A stretch of 64,000 bases of DNA from Drancourtella massiliensis (GTDB taxonomy: Bacteria; Bacillota; Clostridia; Lachnospirales; Lachnospiraceae), in NCBI RefSeq assembly GCF_016900655.1, contig NZ_JACJKH010000004.1, positions 1 through 64,000 on the forward strand, read 5' to 3'. Below the pieces are notes generated by a model. The model was not told where the DNA came from. It did not search any database and saw only the letters and a list, made by a program, of their open reading frames with translations. The stretch's first letter is position 1, and each line of letters starts with the position of its first letter. A program made the translations under genes and the position numbers. Below, piece after piece: positions 15,856-25,900 of this stretch.

Positions 15856-15990
15856 ATGATGAAAAGAGAAAAGCGCAGTAGAAAACAGATAAAAAACGAT
15901 ATGGTGGTTCGTTATTATTGCATGGAGACAAAAGTGGATGGGAATGCGAAGAAGGTATTTCACAGCGTTCCATACAGGAACTGCCGATAA
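15856..15990 (+). CDS. Possible 44-residue basic peptide upstream of ppk
   Basis: An ATGATG start with AAAAGGGG just upstream opens a 44-residue frame that begins MMKREKRSRKQIKND and is strongly basic in its first half. No domain is recognised. It sits between the terminator at 15695 and ppk, with a plausible promoter ahead, and the ppk ribosome site follows within 45 bases. It may be a real small protein or a leader; the evidence is only start-site and position. Confidence 0.35.
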   Translation: MMKREKRSRKQIKNDMVVRYYCMETKVDGNAKKVFHSVPYRNCR

Positions 15991-16035
15991 GGAAAAGTGT
16001 ACTGCAGAAAAGGAATGAAGGAGCGTATAGAATAT

Positions 16036-18069
16036 ATGGGAAGCGAATATATGAATCGAGAGCTTTCGTGGCTGAAATTTAATGAAAGGGTACTGGAAGA
16101 GGCGGAGGATAAGTCCGTACCGCTCTGTGAGCGTTTCACTTTCGTATCGATTTATCAGACGAATCTGGACGAGTTTTTTATGGTCCGGGTTGGTTCCCTG
16201 TACGACCAGACGCTGCTGCCTCAGGATATCAGGGACAATAAGACACAGATGTCTTCACAGGAGCAGATTGACGCGATACTTGAAGAGGTCAGAAAGCTGA
16301 ATAAAAGGAAAGAAAAGGTATATCAGAAGCTGATTGAAAAAGTTGCAAAGGAAGGCGTTCGTCTGTACCGCATGGATCAGATTGAAGATGAGAAGAAGAT
16401 GGAAAGATTCTTCCAGTCGGAGATTCTTCCGCTGATTTCCCCGACCGTGGTCGGCAGGAGACAGCCGTTCCCGTTTTTGAAAAATAATGAAATTTATGCG
16501 GTTGTTTCTCTGACGACAAAGAGCAGCAAGAAGGTCCGTCTTGGAATTGTACCGTGTGCAAGCAATATTTTCCAGAGGATGATTGAGATTCCGGGAGAAA
16601 AGGGATCTTATGTTCTTGGTGAAGATCTGATTCTTCACTTTGTATCCAAGGTATTTCCGGGATACAAGATTCAGGGTAAAGCGCTGATCCGTGTGACGAG
16701 AAATGCCGATATTGATGCGGATGCACTTTATGATGAGGATCTGGACTACCGGGAATTTATGGCGGATCTGATGAAGCAGAGAAGAAAGCTTGCTCCGATC
16801 CGGCTTGAGATGTCCGGAGATCTGGATATCGGAAGCATGCTGATGCTGGATAATTATCTGGGACTGGAGGAGAAGTATGTGTTCCATTCCGAAGTCCCGC
16901 TGGATTTCTCTTTTGTATTCCAGATTCAGGATATGCTGAGAAAAAATGAAAGTCTGTTTTACGAAAAACGTACTCCGCAGAAGTCGCCGATGTTTCGGGA
17001 TGGAAGAAGCATTATTGAGCAGATTAAAGAGGGAGATAAGCTCCTTTCCTATCCATATGAGTCAATCAGGCCGTTTTTGCGTCTCCTGACCGAGGCTGCG
17101 GAGGATGAGAACGTGGTTTCCATCAAGATGACACTGTACCGTCTTGCAAAGCAGAGTAAGGTGATTGAGGCGCTCATTGAGGCTGCGGAGAATGGAAAGG
17201 AAGTTGTTGTGCTTGTGGAGCTCCGTGCCCGCTTTGATGAGGAAAATAATATCGAATGGTCCCGCCGTCTGGAGAATGCCGGATGCCAGGTTATTTACGG
17301 CCTGGACGGCTATAAGGTACATTCCAAGCTTTGCCTGATCACAAGAAAGACAGATAAGCAGTTTGAGTGCATTACACAGATCGGAACCGGAAACTATAAT
17401 GAAAAGACGTCCAGACTGTATACAGACCTTTCCCTGATGACGGCAAATACCGATATCGGTATTGAGGCGGCAAAGGTATTCCGCGCCCTTGCAAAAGGGG
17501 AAGTGGTGGAAGACATGCAGCATCTGCTTGTGGCGCCGCACTGTCTGCAGAACCGGGTACTGGATATGATGGACGAGGAGATCGAACACGCAAAGAAGGG
17601 GGAACCGGCATACATCGGCATCAAGATGAACTCCCTGACAGACAAGAAGATCATCGACAAGCTGATTGAGGCTTCCTGCGCGGGCGTGAAGATCGAGATG
17701 ATTATCCGTGGAATCTGCTGCCTGGTGGCAGGTGTGAAAGGAAAGACCGAGAACATTCGTATTATCAGCATTGTAGGACGTTTCCTGGAACATTCCCGGA
17801 TTTATATGTTCGGTACGAAGGAACGGAGAAAATATTACATAGCATCTGCGGACTTTATGACAAGAAATACAGTCAAACGTGTGGAAGTCGCATCTCCGGT
17901 TTATGATCCGGCCATTCAGGAAAAGCTGGAATACATTTTTGACACGATGAATCGTGACAATCAGAAAGCGCGTGAGATGCATGAGGACGGTATGTACTAT
18001 AGAGTGCATAATGACGAAGAGCCTTTGAATTCTCAGGAACGTCTGTACGAAGATGCATACAATAGATAG
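16036..18069 (+). CDS. ppk1: Polyphosphate kinase 1
   Basis: Reversibly polymerises the ATP gamma-phosphate into inorganic polyphosphate at the membrane face. From this start it has 677 residues: the N-terminal domain opens with NRELSWLKFNERVLEEA, and both conserved His of the phospholipase D-like catalytic domains are seen (GYKVHSKLCLI with His429, the autophosphorylation site, and EHSRIYMFG with His586). The GTG at 15997 and ATG at 16015 lack well-spaced ribosome sites; the ATG at 16036 has AAGGAG about 12 bases upstream. No ppx gene is adjacent. The next gene is glutaminase, with its own promoter. Confidence 0.94.
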   Translation: MGSEYMNRELSWLKFNERVLEEAEDKSVPLCERFTFVSIYQTNLDEFFMVRVGSLYDQTLLPQDIRDNKTQMSSQEQIDAILEEVRKLNKRKEKVYQKLIEKVAKEGVRLYRMDQIEDEKKMERFFQSEILPLISPTVVGRRQPFPFLKNNEIYAVVSLTTKSSKKVRLGIVPCASNIFQRMIEIPGEKGSYVLGEDLILHFVSKVFPGYKIQGKALIRVTRNADIDADALYDEDLDYREFMADLMKQRRKLAPIRLEMSGDLDIGSMLMLDNYLGLEEKYVFHSEVPLDFSFVFQIQDMLRKNESLFYEKRTPQKSPMFRDGRSIIEQIKEGDKLLSYPYESIRPFLRLLTEAAEDENVVSIKMTLYRLAKQSKVIEALIEAAENGKEVVVLVELRARFDEENNIEWSRRLENAGCQVIYGLDGYKVHSKLCLITRKTDKQFECITQIGTGNYNEKTSRLYTDLSLMTANTDIGIEAAKVFRALAKGEVVEDMQHLLVAPHCLQNRVLDMMDEEIEHAKKGEPAYIGIKMNSLTDKKIIDKLIEASCAGVKIEMIIRGICCLVAGVKGKTENIRIISIVGRFLEHSRIYMFGTKERRKYYIASADFMTRNTVKRVEVASPVYDPAIQEKLEYIFDTMNRDNQKAREMHEDGMYYRVHNDEEPLNSQERLYEDAYNR

Positions 18070-18128
18070 CGTTTTATGGAAGCTGTACGGACAGAGTCCG
18101 GAAAAGCCGGTGAAGCGTTTCTTTCTTC

Positions 18129-18157
18129 TTGACATGGACGGAAAAATTATGGATAAT
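18129..18157 (+). promoter_or_regulatory. Promoter for glsA
   Basis: TTGACA (18129-18134), 17-base spacer, GATAAT (18152-18157), about 40 bases before the glsA start. Its presence explains the 129-base gap after ppk1. Confidence 0.65.
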
Positions 18158-18198
18158 TTTATCGAAATGACAGGATGAGAAAGGAAGGGAGAGGCGTG

Positions 18199-19119
18199 AT
18201 GCTGACAGAAGAGCTTCTGAAGGATGCCCTGCAATATGGGAAAGCATTTACCAAACTGGGCATGACAGCGCAGTATATTCCGCAGCTGCGGGATGTGAAT
18301 AAATATTATCTTGGGGTCTGCACAATGGATCTGGACGGCAATGTGCTGGAAGCGGGAGATACGAGAATTCCGTTTACGATCCAGAGTATTTCCAAGCTGG
18401 TATCGCTGATTCTTGCGATCCGGGACTGTGGAGCGGATCATCTTTTCCATGAGAAGGTTGGTGTGGAGCCGACCGGAGACCCGTTCAATTCCATTGTAAA
18501 GCTGGAGACAAAGACCCGCCCGTTTAATCCGTTTATTAATGCGGGAGCCATTACTGTGGCAAGCTGTATCAAGGGAAAGGATGCAGATGAGAAATTTGAG
18601 CGTTTTCTGGAGTTTACGAGGAAACTCTGCAACAACGAGGAAATCAGCCTGAATCAGGCCGTTTACGAGTCTGAGAGAGAGACTGGAGACCGGAACCGGG
18701 CGCTGGCTTATTATCTGAAAGCATCCGGGATTCTGGAAGGTGATGTGGAAGAGTGTCTGGACTTTTATTTCCGGATGTGCTCGGTCAATGTGACCGCTCA
18801 CGATATTGCGTACATGAGTCTGGTGCTTGCCAATCATGGTGTGGATCCGCTGGATCAGGAAGAGCTGATCGAGCCGCAGTATGCGAAGGCGATCCGCGCG
18901 CTGATGCTGACATGCGGGATGTATGACGGATCCGGTGAGTTTGCCATGACAGTCGGATTTCCGGCAAAGAGTGGTGTCGGTGGAGGAATTGCAGTTCCTC
19001 TTGTAGACCGGATGGGAATCGGCGTATTCGGCCCTGCCCTGGATGAAAAGGGAAACAGTGCCGGGGGCATTAAGATCCTGGAATACTTGTCCAACAAGAT
19101 GGGGATCTCGCTGTTTTAG
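18199..19119 (+). CDS. glsA: Glutaminase
   Basis: Hydrolyses glutamine to glutamate and ammonia; serine-dependent beta-lactamase-like fold. The 306-residue protein shows the catalytic S-x-x-K motif as SISK (Ser63, Lys66), the NPFINAGAI segment with its conserved Asn, the SERETGDRNRALAYYLK signature and the C-terminal GFPAKSGVGGG loop. The ATG at 18199 follows GGGAGAGG; the ATG at 18175 lacks a ribosome site. In this window it is a counterpart to the glutamine synthetase at 8 kb, and could help in acid resistance as in enteric bacteria. Confidence 0.95.
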   Translation: MLTEELLKDALQYGKAFTKLGMTAQYIPQLRDVNKYYLGVCTMDLDGNVLEAGDTRIPFTIQSISKLVSLILAIRDCGADHLFHEKVGVEPTGDPFNSIVKLETKTRPFNPFINAGAITVASCIKGKDADEKFERFLEFTRKLCNNEEISLNQAVYESERETGDRNRALAYYLKASGILEGDVEECLDFYFRMCSVNVTAHDIAYMSLVLANHGVDPLDQEELIEPQYAKAIRALMLTCGMYDGSGEFAMTVGFPAKSGVGGGIAVPLVDRMGIGVFGPALDEKGNSAGGIKILEYLSNKMGISLF

Positions 19120-19146
19120 ACAATCGAAGAAGTGAAAGAAAGAATG

Positions 19147-19182
19147 AGAGCGTGATGTGTGAAAAGCATGACGCTCTTTTTG
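19147..19182 (+). terminator. Terminator after glsA
   Basis: AGAGCGT / ACGCTCT stem, extended by ATG/CAT inside, then TTTTTG. Confidence 0.75.
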
Positions 19183-19293
19183 TGTAAAGCGCACAAAGAT
19201 TCACAAAAAATGCAATGAGCAATAGAAAAAAATAAAAATATGATATAATTAAAACAATAGAAAGACTATTTTCTTTTGAAGGGAGGGAAAAGT

Positions 19294-20160
19294 ATGAGGA
19301 GCAAAAGGAAATGGAGACTGATCTGGGCTCTCATGTTAATGATGGCAGTTCTTCTGGCTGGATGTCAGTCTGAGGATAAGACGACGAAAGAGAAAGAGCC
19401 GGATCCAAAGAAGACCGAAGTAAAGGAAGAGGAAGTCAGCGCGGAAGCAAAAGCAGTGATTGAGGCCATGATGACAGGCCCAAATGCAGATCTTCTGTTC
19501 ACGCCGTCCGCAGTGGGAGAAGGAGTAGACATTGCACAGGCGCAGGAGAATACGGGAGAAACAGCAGGAGAGAATGCCTCCGTCATGGAGAACTGGGAAG
19601 ATAAGATCGGAGACTATTTTACAGAAAACGGCATGCAGGATTTTCTTACTTCAGGCCCGGCTATGAAATTCCTTCTGATGGCAGAAGAAGAGGGAACCAA
19701 GCTCCAGGTAAAGGAGATAACGCTGGAAGACAGAAGTGAATATACAGAGACTGTCCATGTCCAGTATATGCAGGGCGGCAGAGAGGAAGAAGCGGGATTT
19801 ACATTTACCCGCGATTCAGACGGGAAAATCACTCAGGTGACGGAAGATGAAAAGTTGGCGGCAACGCAGATGCGGATTTATGAACCAAGAGAAATCAGCC
19901 GGGAAGACTTTATTTCTGCCTATGCAAAGCAGGAGAGTATTCTTGTGGAAGAAGCACCGGCTGAGGTAGAAAACCAGCGTAAGTTTTTACTGGCATACTA
20001 CGGAATAAAGGCAGAAGACTGTAATATTGTATACGAAGAACGGACGAAAGATAAGAATGTCGGGGACGACCTGATTCTGACAGCTACGATTTACACAGAA
20101 ATGCTGGTGGATAAAGAGAGCGGAGAGTATGTATCGTATGGTGTGCCGGCATCCACATAA
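19294..20160 (+). CDS. Lipoprotein of unknown function
   Basis: Signal peptide followed by lipobox LLAGC with Cys24 as the lipidation site, then a Lys/Glu-rich linker and about 240 residues of soluble domain exposed outside the membrane. 288 residues from the ATG at 19294, which has GGGAGG 6 bases upstream (an ATG at 19276 does not). No named domain is recognised; the fold looks like mixed helix and strand and recalls DUF5105-type lipoproteins, but weakly. A TATAAT at 19244-19249 lacks a good -35. The frame ends at a TAA (20158-20160) and then continues open for another 73 codons (see next entry). Confidence 0.82.
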   Translation: MRSKRKWRLIWALMLMMAVLLAGCQSEDKTTKEKEPDPKKTEVKEEEVSAEAKAVIEAMMTGPNADLLFTPSAVGEGVDIAQAQENTGETAGENASVMENWEDKIGDYFTENGMQDFLTSGPAMKFLLMAEEEGTKLQVKEITLEDRSEYTETVHVQYMQGGREEEAGFTFTRDSDGKITQVTEDEKLAATQMRIYEPREISREDFISAYAKQESILVEEAPAEVENQRKFLLAYYGIKAEDCNIVYEERTKDKNVGDDLILTATIYTEMLVDKESGEYVSYGVPAST

Positions 20161-20382
20161 ACACAGCTTCGAGGTGATATTGAAATATTAAGAGGAGAAG
20201 ATAATTTGACATCATCGGCATGGACGATACAAAATGGGGCAGTTGAAGTTAATGTCAATGATACTGTATATTTCCAGACAGATGCAGCAAGAGAATTTAC
20301 GAAGAAGGATATAGAAAAGACAGCAGAGAACAGTTATCGGTACACCATTAACGATACAATTGTATTCACCTATCCTTTATAA
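20161..20382 (+). pseudogene. In-frame open tail after the lipoprotein stop, or separate small gene
   Basis: Directly after the lipoprotein TAA the same frame runs open for 73 codons to a TAA at 20380. The residues look protein-like (NGAVEVNVNDTVYF..., then KDIEKTAENSYRYTIND). Two readings are possible. The tail may be a former C-terminal part of the lipoprotein cut off by one stop. Or it is a separate 58-residue gene from a TTG at 20206, which has GAGGAG 8 bases upstream. The terminator at 20398 closes both. I cannot decide from sequence alone. Confidence 0.45.
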
Positions 20383-20397
20383 TTAAGAAATAAAAAA

Positions 20398-20427
20398 CGG
20401 GGATGCATGAAGCATCCCCGAAAATTT
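20398..20427. terminator. Bidirectional terminator, lipoprotein / glgD
   Basis: Perfect 9-bp stem CGGGGATGC / GCATCCCCG with ATGAA loop, six A before and AAAATTTTT after. Confidence 0.9.
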
Positions 20428-20433
20428 TTGTAA

Positions 20434-21549
20434 TTAGATGGTATCACCACGTTTGATATAACCAGGGTTTTCAGGTGTTCCAATCAGATTGGAAACGTGG
20501 CGGATACTGGAATTTTTGTCTACGACATAATTTTCTACCGTAATATCCTTACCGATGGATGCGCCAGGAAGGATCACGCTGTTTCTTACAACGGCGCCTT
20601 TCTTCACTACGCAGCCACGTCCGATTACGGAATTCTCAACGGTTCCTTCGATCAGACAGCCGTTTGAAACAACAGAATTTTTCACAGAAGCTGTCTCGAA
20701 GTACTGTGTCGGGCAGGAATCGTTTGTTCTTGTATAAATCGGCCAGTTCTTTTCAAAGAGATTCTGTGCCGCTTTGAAATCGATCAGATTGATATTTGCA
20801 TTGTAGTAACTCTTGAAGTCTGTAATAGAAGCAAAAAATCCATGATGGGAAACTCCGCGTACATCCAGTTCGCCGCACTCAAAATTAACGATCTGAGACA
20901 AGGTGTAAATGGAGGAGAGCTTTTTCGCTTTTGCAATCAGTTCAAGGAAAAGCTCTTTCTTCATAACATAGGTATCCATGAAGATGTTGCGGTTTTTTGC
21001 GTTTCCGTTGTTCGGCTCGATAGAGAGCACACCTTTTTGTTTGTTCAGATTCAGAATATCGCATTTTAAAAACTCGTCTTTTGCGGTATCTACTGTGTGA
21101 TAGAGCAATGTAATATCGGCTCCGGAATCAATGTGATTCTGAAGCAGAGTGTCGAAATTCTGGGAATAAACCATGTAGCTTGGCGCAAGGATCACATATG
21201 GATACGGAGCGTTTTCGATACATTCCAGATTTTCACGATATGCTGCGATATCTGTGTTGTAAACATCATTTTCACCGTTGTATTCAGAGAACAGTGTGAG
21301 AAGTTTTCCTCTCTTGGAGTTCAGGTTGTAGTGACGGCCTGTTCCAAGATGTTCTACCAGTGAACGAGGTTTTCTTCTAATATATACATGAATGTGGTCA
21401 ATTCCGCTGTTTGTCATGTTTGAAATCGGAAAATCAATGACGCGGTATCTTCCAAGGAAGGAGAATGCTCCGATCGGACGGTATACAGTCATTCCGTCAA
21501 CCCCGATATGATTTCCGGCAAAATTTACAATTCCAAATGCTCTGCTCAT
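20434..21549 (-). CDS. glgD: Glucose-1-phosphate adenylyltransferase subunit GlgD
   Basis: Partner subunit of ADP-glucose pyrophosphorylase, which makes ADP-glucose for glycogen synthesis. 371 residues: a nucleotidyltransferase-like N-terminal domain beginning SRAFGIVNFAGNH and a left-handed beta-helix C-terminus with hexapeptide-like repeats (VENSVIGRGCVVKKGAVV). The GGxGTRL loop of active subunits is absent, as is usual for GlgD, so it is probably regulatory with GlgC catalytic. It starts one base after the glgC stop, with an AGGGGG site inside the end of glgC. Confidence 0.94.
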   Translation of the reverse strand: MSRAFGIVNFAGNHIGVDGMTVYRPIGAFSFLGRYRVIDFPISNMTNSGIDHIHVYIRRKPRSLVEHLGTGRHYNLNSKRGKLLTLFSEYNGENDVYNTDIAAYRENLECIENAPYPYVILAPSYMVYSQNFDTLLQNHIDSGADITLLYHTVDTAKDEFLKCDILNLNKQKGVLSIEPNNGNAKNRNIFMDTYVMKKELFLELIAKAKKLSSIYTLSQIVNFECGELDVRGVSHHGFFASITDFKSYYNANINLIDFKAAQNLFEKNWPIYTRTNDSCPTQYFETASVKNSVVSNGCLIEGTVENSVIGRGCVVKKGAVVRNSVILPGASIGKDITVENYVVDKNSSIRHVSNLIGTPENPGYIKRGDTI

Positions 21550-21550
21550 A

Positions 21551-22690
21551 TTATTCAGCCCCCTTTACGTTTTTCGCCACTAATTCGATGTGTTCGCTGT
21601 CAACACTTCCGACAACAGCATCTTTTCCGATTTTAACACCGTCTGCTACAAGAGAGCGGACAACAGTCGCACCTTCTGCGACTTCTGCATCCGGCATGAG
21701 AACACTGTCGATCACTTTGGCACCGGCACCGATACGTGCACCTGTAAACAGAACAGAGTTTTTAACTGTTCCGTCGATTATACAACCCTGTGTAATGAAT
21801 GCACGCTGAATATCTGCATCAGGACCTACATAATGAGGGAGAGTGGTTGCGTCTTCGGTATAGATCTTCCAGGAAGAATCGTTCAGATCAAGTTCATTGT
21901 GAGCGTCAAGAAGATCCATATTTGCTTCCCAAAGAGAATCGATAGTTCCGACATCTTTCCAGTAGCCCTTGAATTTATAAGCGTACAGACGCTTCTCGTC
22001 AGCAAGAAGCTGAGGAATAATATCCTTTCCGAAATCGTGGTTGGAATCCGGATCTTTCGCATCGGCGATCAGCATTTTGCGTAGAAGCTTCCAGTTAAAG
22101 ATATAGATTCCCATGGAAGCAAGCGTGCTCTTCGGATGCTCCGGTTTCTCTTCAAATTCGTAGATACGTCCGGTCTCGTCTGTATTCATGATACCGAAAC
22201 GGCTGGCTTCTTTTAATGGAACTTCGATTACGGCGATGGTCGCGTCGGCATTGCATTCTTTGTGGTAAGCCAGCATCTTTGCATAGTTCATCTTGTAGAT
22301 GTGGTCTCCGGAAAGGATCAGGAGATACTCCGGAGAAAAAGAGTCGATAAAATCGATGTTCTGTGAAATCGCATCAGCGGTTCCCCTGTAAACATCCAGG
22401 TTCGCATCAGCTTTTTCACGAGGCGGCAGTACATAAACACCGCTGTTTTTTGCATCAAGTCCCCAGCGACGACCTGCTGCAACGTAGCTGTTCAGAAGAA
22501 TGGATTCGTACTGAGTTAAAACTCCTACAGTATCAATGCCGCTGTTTGCACAGTTGCTTAAAGGGAAATCGATGATACGGTATTTTCCACCGTATGAAAC
22601 GGCAGGTTTTGCTACTTTTGTGGTAAGCTCATGCAGACGGGTACCTCTCCCACCAGCTAAAATCATTGCTAACATACTGTTTTGCTTCAT
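21551..22690 (-). CDS. glgC: Glucose-1-phosphate adenylyltransferase, catalytic subunit
   Basis: Catalytic subunit of ADP-glucose pyrophosphorylase, the control step of glycogen synthesis. It has the intact loop LAGGRGTRL near the N-terminus, the IIDFPLSN and GTADAI segments, EEKPEHPKS around the glucose-1-phosphate site, and a beta-helix C-terminus. Start chosen at 22690: GGGAGG lies 8 bases upstream, while the frame's earlier ATG at 22765 lies in AT-rich upstream DNA. 379 residues is normal. A TATAAT lies upstream on the minus strand (about 22731) but with a poor -35. No glycogen synthase is in the window. Confidence 0.95.
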   Translation of the reverse strand: MKQNSMLAMILAGGRGTRLHELTTKVAKPAVSYGGKYRIIDFPLSNCANSGIDTVGVLTQYESILLNSYVAAGRRWGLDAKNSGVYVLPPREKADANLDVYRGTADAISQNIDFIDSFSPEYLLILSGDHIYKMNYAKMLAYHKECNADATIAVIEVPLKEASRFGIMNTDETGRIYEFEEKPEHPKSTLASMGIYIFNWKLLRKMLIADAKDPDSNHDFGKDIIPQLLADEKRLYAYKFKGYWKDVGTIDSLWEANMDLLDAHNELDLNDSSWKIYTEDATTLPHYVGPDADIQRAFITQGCIIDGTVKNSVLFTGARIGAGAKVIDSVLMPDAEVAEGATVVRSLVADGVKIGKDAVVGSVDSEHIELVAKNVKGAE

Positions 22691-22757
22691 TGTGAGTCCT
22701 CCCTTTTCTTTTGCTCTGCAACTATTATACAATTTTATTGGAATTCTTTCCATAATT

Positions 22758-22785
22758 TTGTGCAAATAAATGGAAAAAATATAAA
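22758..22785 (+). promoter_or_regulatory. Possible promoter for the surface protein
   Basis: TTGTGC (22758-22763), 16-base spacer, TATAAA (22780-22785). The leader then holds a TTTCCTT/AAGGAAA hairpin (about 22850-22867) that abuts the ribosome site GAGGAG at 22862-22867. Confidence 0.4.
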
Positions 22786-22915
22786 AGAGTTATGAAAAAA
22801 TACTGTCCAAAAGGCTGTCCACTCCGATTGTTTGTGCAGGTTTCCTTGTGGAAGGAAAATAGAGGAGATATAATGACTATGAATGGACTTCGAGAGTTTT
22901 ACTGGAAAGCAGAAA

Positions 22916-25900
22916 ATGAGGAGGCAGAAAACCGTGAGAAAAAGAAAATTATGGGCAAGAAGAGCGGGGGCTCTTCTGACAGCGGCAGCAATTACCGCAT
23001 CGTTGTGCGTTCCAAATGTTCTGGCAGAAGAACCGCAGCAGACTGCACAGGAACAGACCGCACAGAGCACAGAGACGCAGACGGCGGAAGTGCAGAGCAT
23101 GGAGACACAGCCGGAAGCTGAGACAAGCACAGAAGCAAAAACGGAAGCAGACCCGGTTGCGGAGACAAAACCGGATGCCGAGCCGGGAACTAAGGCACAG
23201 CCGGAAGAAATGCAGAACACGGAGACGCAGACGGACAGTGCAGAAGCACAGCAGACAAAGGAAAGTGCGGAAGTACAGAAAGAAGAAGCTGAGGCAGAGC
23301 CGGAGACTGCGGAAAAAGAAACAGAAGCGGATGCGGCAAAAGCGGCAGCAGCTGCTGATGAGACAACAGAGACGACAGAGGAAGCAAAAGACGGACAGTA
23401 CGACACGACAAAACCGGTAATTGAGAAAGTTGAGTTTCCGCAGCAGGGACAGACACTGACAGTAAATGATACAGTAAAATTCTATATTTATGCATATGAC
23501 GCAGACAGTGGAATTCGTGAAGTACAGGCTGATGTGGTTTTTAAGACAGAGTCAGGCAATGTGTGGAATGGCATGGATTTCACCTATGATGAGGTGAATA
23601 AGCGCTACGTGGGAGAATATTCTCTGGAAAACGTTAATACAGACAGCGGATATATTACGGATATCCGTGTTATTGACAATTCAGATAATTATGTAACCAT
23701 GTCATCGATGGATGAAGAAACGTCAACTGAAATGTATACGTTTTCTTTCAAAAAAGAAGAAGTAAACTATACGGTGAAAAATTTTGTTCTGGATCAGCAG
23801 GGTAAGACTTTAAAGAATGGGGATACTGTATCTGTATTCTTTGAGACAGATCCGGCTATTACAGAAGATCCGGGTAACGTAAATGTGATTTTTAAAAACG
23901 AAAATGGATATTCTACGATCAATATTTGGATGCAGTTGAATCCGGAGACTGGAAAGTATGAAGGAAACACGCAGATTTATAATCCGAGTGGCGGAAAATG
24001 GGTCCTGGATCAGGTGGGATTTTCCCGTTCAGGAGATATGGCGGAATTCAAGGTAGATCATCCTGAAAACTACTGGTTCAATACAGAAGAATCCGAAGAA
24101 GTTGTCAACGATAAAGAACAGCCGGTTATTACTTCGATCGAAGTAGATAAGAATGGCGAAGTTGTAAGAGCTGGCGATAAGGTAACAATCAAGATCAAGG
24201 CAACGGATAATGTAGGTCTGGATGAATATAACTGCTATGCTTATATGAGCGCAGATCAGGATATTGTCAATAACAGTACTTATGTTGACCTTCAATATAA
24301 TGAGGAAGCTGACGCATGGATTGGTGAATTTGTAATAGATGAGAACACATATCCTTGCGAGTGGTATCTCAGTACTGTAACGATGAGAGATCAGGCTGGA
24401 AATTCGGCTGATGTCATAAAGTACAGACAGGATTTTTATTTATCAGAGCCGTATTATGTTCAGGTTGTTAATAAAGATACGTTTGTAAATCAGACGTATA
24501 CTGGTCGGATTGAGTTCAGGGTTTTAAACGAAAATGGAATATGGGATACGGTAAGTGAAATTGAAAAGGAAAATCTGGAAAAACGTGCTACGTTTAAAGA
24601 AAGTGGTATTGAAATCCCGGCAGCAAACCATACTTTTGAAAGCGCGAAACAGATTGGATGGGTAGATTCTGCCGGAAATCCGATTGATGAAAACACAATG
24701 GTGACGGACCAGATAACGAGTTTTGTTGTTTATGCAAAATATGATAAGACTCCGGTTTCAATTTCCAAAGAATATCTGAATCAGAACGGCGAGAGGACTT
24801 ATAGTTCAGATGAACTTGTACTGTTGCAAAAAGACGCTACGTATGGGGATCTGAAAGAATACATTAAGACAATTCCGGAACCGGAAGACAGTTATGATAA
24901 ACTCAACTTTAAGGAGTGGACGTATAGTTTACAGAACGGAGATGATGCTCTGATTTCCGGAGCAATGTATGTACATGTAACTGCTTCATATGATGAAAAT
25001 GTATTTACGCTTAGTTTTTCATATTTAAATAATAAGGGAGAATGGGATTATTCGGACGAGCTGTATTTATATGAAGATGGAGCAACTTATGGAGACCTTT
25101 ATCAAGAAGCATATAAATATGTTCCGGATGATCTTTCTGATGAGATCAAGTTAGAAAAATGGGTGCTGCCGACGTATATGCTGGAGCAGAATCCGGAAGA
25201 TAAAGAACTCCCGTTAGATCACTCCATTATGAACTCTACGGGAGTTACGGCAGATTATGGTGATAAAGCGGTTGCACTGGCGAATATCAGTTATACAGGA
25301 ATTGATGGAAGGTATCGTGTGAATGAACAGGCGCTGGTAGTCGATAAAGGAACAAGCTACAAGTCGATTTATGAAAAGTGCCTTCCGGAGAAACCGGAAT
25401 CCTATCCTGGATTAAAATTTACAGGATGGGGAAAAGAAGATGAAAGCAGTGTTGTAGAGTCAAGCGGAACAGTTGTATATGCTGAAGCAGAGTATTCTAA
25501 TTACCTTGTGCGTTTTATCATTGATGATATGTATGCGGGAAACGACTGGGGATACAGCGACAATGAAAAAGAATTTGACTTTATTCAATGCATTGTTGCA
25601 GAAAAAGGAGATACAATTACACTTCCGACCGAATTTGAGGGATATACGAATATTACATGGATTACAGCATGGCCGGAAGATGGAAAAATAACAGTTGATT
25701 ATGACCGTACATTCCGCGGATATGGAGAAAAGACAGCAACAGATCCATCCGACCCGGAAAAACCGGTAGATCCGGAAGAGCCGACTGATCCGGAAAAACC
25801 AGTAGATCCGGAAGAGCCATCTAATCCGGAAGAGCCTTCCAAACCGGAGGAACCGTCGAATCCGGGTACAGAAATTCCGGCAGATACCGTGGATTCTGTT

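Noticed and set aside
18053-18178. 41-codon frame overlapping the end of ppk1
   Set aside because: No ribosome site, and its second half coincides with the TTGACA-N17-GATAAT promoter of glsA, which explains the sequence better.
17062-19194. A 710-codon open frame on the minus strand across ppk1 and glsA
   Set aside because: It lies wholly antisense to two clearly conserved enzymes, has no domain, ribosome site or promoter, and reads as a low-quality protein. It is a codon-bias shadow.
23016-23495. Overlapping Arg-rich and Ser/Ala-rich frames in the stalk of the surface protein
   Set aside because: They are alternative readings of a repetitive Glu/Thr/Ala codon stretch.
25740-25870. DPEKPVDPEEP codon repeat as a CRISPR or DNA repeat array
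   Set aside because: It is an in-frame protein repeat with imperfect copies and no spacers.
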